A program made the translations under genes and the position numbers. Positions 62,990-64,000 of a DNA stretch of 64,000 nucleotides are shown one piece after another (position 1 is the stretch's first letter; each line of letters opens with the position of its first letter). Source of the DNA: Mesorhizobium tianshanense (GTDB lineage: Bacteria > Pseudomonadota > Alphaproteobacteria > Rhizobiales > Rhizobiaceae); contig NZ_VLKT01000014.1 of NCBI RefSeq assembly GCF_007830515.1, forward strand, positions 1-64,000. Reading direction: 5' to 3'. The notes beneath the pieces are model-generated. The model was not told where the DNA came from. It saw only the letters and a list, made by a program, of their open reading frames with translations, and ran no database searches.

Positions 62990-63571
62990 ATGTTCGACCC
63001 ACGGGAAAAAATCGCCCTTTTCATCGACGGCGCCAATCTCTACGCCACGTCGCGCGCGCTCGGCTTCGACATCGACTACCGCAAGCTTTTGTCGAGCTTC
63101 CAGAAGCGCGGCTACCTGCTTCGCGCTTACTACTACACGGCGCTGGTCGAGGATCAGGAATACTCCTCGATCCGGCCGCTGATCGACTGGCTCGACTATA
63201 ATGGCTTCAAGGTGGTGACCAAGCCGGCCAAGGAGTTCACCGATTCGACTGGCCGCCGCAAGATCAAGGGCAATATGGACATCGAACTGACCGTCGATGC
63301 GCTGGAACTCGCCGATGTCGTCGACCATTATGTCATCTTTTCCGGCGACGGAGATTTCCGCACGCTGGTCGAGGCGCTGCAGCGGCGCGGGCGCAAGGTC
63401 TCGATCGTCTCCACCATGGCCTCGCAGCCGCCGATGATCTCCGATGATCTGCGCCGCCAGGCCGACCATTTCATCGACTTGATGACGCTGAAGAACGAGG
63501 TCGGCCGCGACCCGTCCGAGCGGCCGGCGCGCCGGCCCGAGCCGGCCGAAGTCGACGAGGACGACTATTGA
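62990..63571 (+). CDS. NYN domain protein (LabA/PIN-like)
   Basis: A 193-residue protein of the LabA-like NYN family, PIN-related nucleases. Active-site acids are in ALFIDGANLYATS (D), KGNMDIELTVDALE (D) and FSGDGDFRTLVEAL. The ATG at 62990 starts MFDPREKIALFIDGANL; an open frame extends further upstream but is not conserved. NYN proteins of this type are thought to act on RNA; the target is unknown. A glycosylase gene follows with its TTG start overlapping this stop. Confidence 0.88.
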   Translation: MFDPREKIALFIDGANLYATSRALGFDIDYRKLLSSFQKRGYLLRAYYYTALVEDQEYSSIRPLIDWLDYNGFKVVTKPAKEFTDSTGRRKIKGNMDIELTVDALELADVVDHYVIFSGDGDFRTLVEALQRRGRKVSIVSTMASQPPMISDDLRRQADHFIDLMTLKNEVGRDPSERPARRPEPAEVDEDDY

Positions 63572-64000
63572 CGGCGGCGGTCTTGACCGCGCCCTTGGTC
63601 GCCTCTCCCGAGCCCGATCGCGACTGCCCGCTCTGCCCGCGGCTGCGCGACTTTATCGCTGAGTGGCGGCAGCGCGAACCATCCTGGTTCAACGCGCCGG
63701 TGCCAACCTTCCTGCCGCCAGAGGGCGAGGATGCCGTCAAGCTGCTGATCGTTGGGCTGGCGCCCGGCCTGCGCGGGGCGAACCGCACCGGACGTCCCTT
63801 CACCGGCGACTTCGCCGGCGACCTGCTCTACAACACGCTGATCGCGCACGGCATGGCGCGCGGCCAGTTCAAGGCCATGCCTGACGACGGGCTGGAGCTT
63901 GTCGGCACGGCGATCACCAATGCGGTGCGCTGCGTGCCGCCGGAGAACAAGCCGGTCGGCGCAGAGATTGCCACCTGCCGGACGTTCCTGGTACCGACGA
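63568..64000 (+). CDS. Family 5 uracil-DNA glycosylase, N-terminal part (3' end outside window)
   Basis: The frame is open to the window edge (about 144 residues). CPLCPRLRDFIAEW carries the first cysteines of an iron-sulphur cluster, and IVGLAPGLRGANRTGRPFTG is motif A of the family 5 (UDGb-like) glycosylases, which remove uracil or other damaged bases from DNA. A further cysteine is in NAVRCVPPENKP. TTG 63568 is the likely start, overlapping the stop of the NYN gene. Completeness cannot be judged. Confidence 0.85.
   Translation, partial: MTAAVLTAPLVASPEPDRDCPLCPRLRDFIAEWRQREPSWFNAPVPTFLPPEGEDAVKLLIVGLAPGLRGANRTGRPFTGDFAGDLLYNTLIAHGMARGQFKAMPDDGLELVGTAITNAVRCVPPENKPVGAEIATCRTFLVPT

Overview
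The window is a gene-dense, high-GC chromosomal segment from an alphaproteobacterium of the order Hyphomicrobiales (Rhizobiales), most likely Mesorhizobium or a close relative. The evidence is protein similarity (S6/S18/L9, DnaB, RadA, PurF, Rsh, Era/Rnc/LepB/AcpS all look rhizobial), rhizobial gene order, and short palindromic intergenic elements of the rhizobial type. No rRNA, tRNA or CRISPR array was seen. It is mostly core genome with a few accessory insertions.

Layout. 1-353: right end of an ISAs1-type insertion sequence. 625-2165: ribosomal operon rpsF-rpsR and rplI. 2342-5006: cyclopropane fatty acid synthase, a YnfA-type membrane protein and an Rsm22-type mitoribosomal assembly factor homologue. 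5258-11634: dnaB, radA, cvpA, purF and an SDR gene, with two copies of a long inverted-repeat element. 11709-19379: small secreted proteins, an internally shortened OsmC, a MerR regulator fused to a P-loop domain, an EamA transporter, a LysR/tautomerase divergon and a large acyltransferase/acyl-ACP synthetase. 19480-25455 (minus): phosphatidylethanolamine synthesis (psd, pssA), an Atm1-type ABC exporter with an ArsR regulator, and a LysM protein. 25606-28233: LOG-family hydrolase, a frameshifted CorA/ZntB gene and RarD. 28317-33698 (minus): a tightly packed run cysS-VOC-GFA-GFA-pip-cimA in which the successive genes overlap by about 4 bases. 34144-37517: small genes, SRAP, NUDIX, TIGR02301. 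37528-38680: an AbiEii-like nucleotidyltransferase and a small unknown partner, bracketed by a 13-bp direct repeat, next to pyrC. 40066-45768: ygfZ, an HD hydrolase, a GGDEF/EAL protein, a desaturase and a LysR regulator. 45783-48644 (minus): GNAT-C39 peptidase fusion, RimK-like ATP-grasp ligase and DUF3303. 48874-53712: ECF sigma/anti-sigma pair, a giant DUF2339 membrane protein and a thioesterase. 53709-62688 (minus): recO, an APH-fold kinase, era, rnc, lepB, acpS, a VOC protein, pyrE, rsh and rpoZ, the usual rhizobial cluster. 62990-64000: NYN-domain protein and a family 5 uracil-DNA glycosylase cut by the window edge.

Functionally the window joins housekeeping genes (translation, replication, recombination, purine and pyrimidine synthesis, stringent response, protein export, phospholipid synthesis) with regulators and stress genes. 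The parts that deserve most attention are the AbiEii-like module with its unrecognised partner (37562-38597), the GNAT-C39/RimK/DUF3303 operon (45783-48644), the MerR-P-loop fusion (13156-14184), the ArsR gene whose start codon lies inside a perfect 33-bp palindrome, and several palindromic elements that supply stop codons or C-terminal residues of neighbouring genes. Three genes look altered: OsmC (in-frame internal deletion), CorA/ZntB (frameshift) and DUF3303 (probable slip in a run of seven T).
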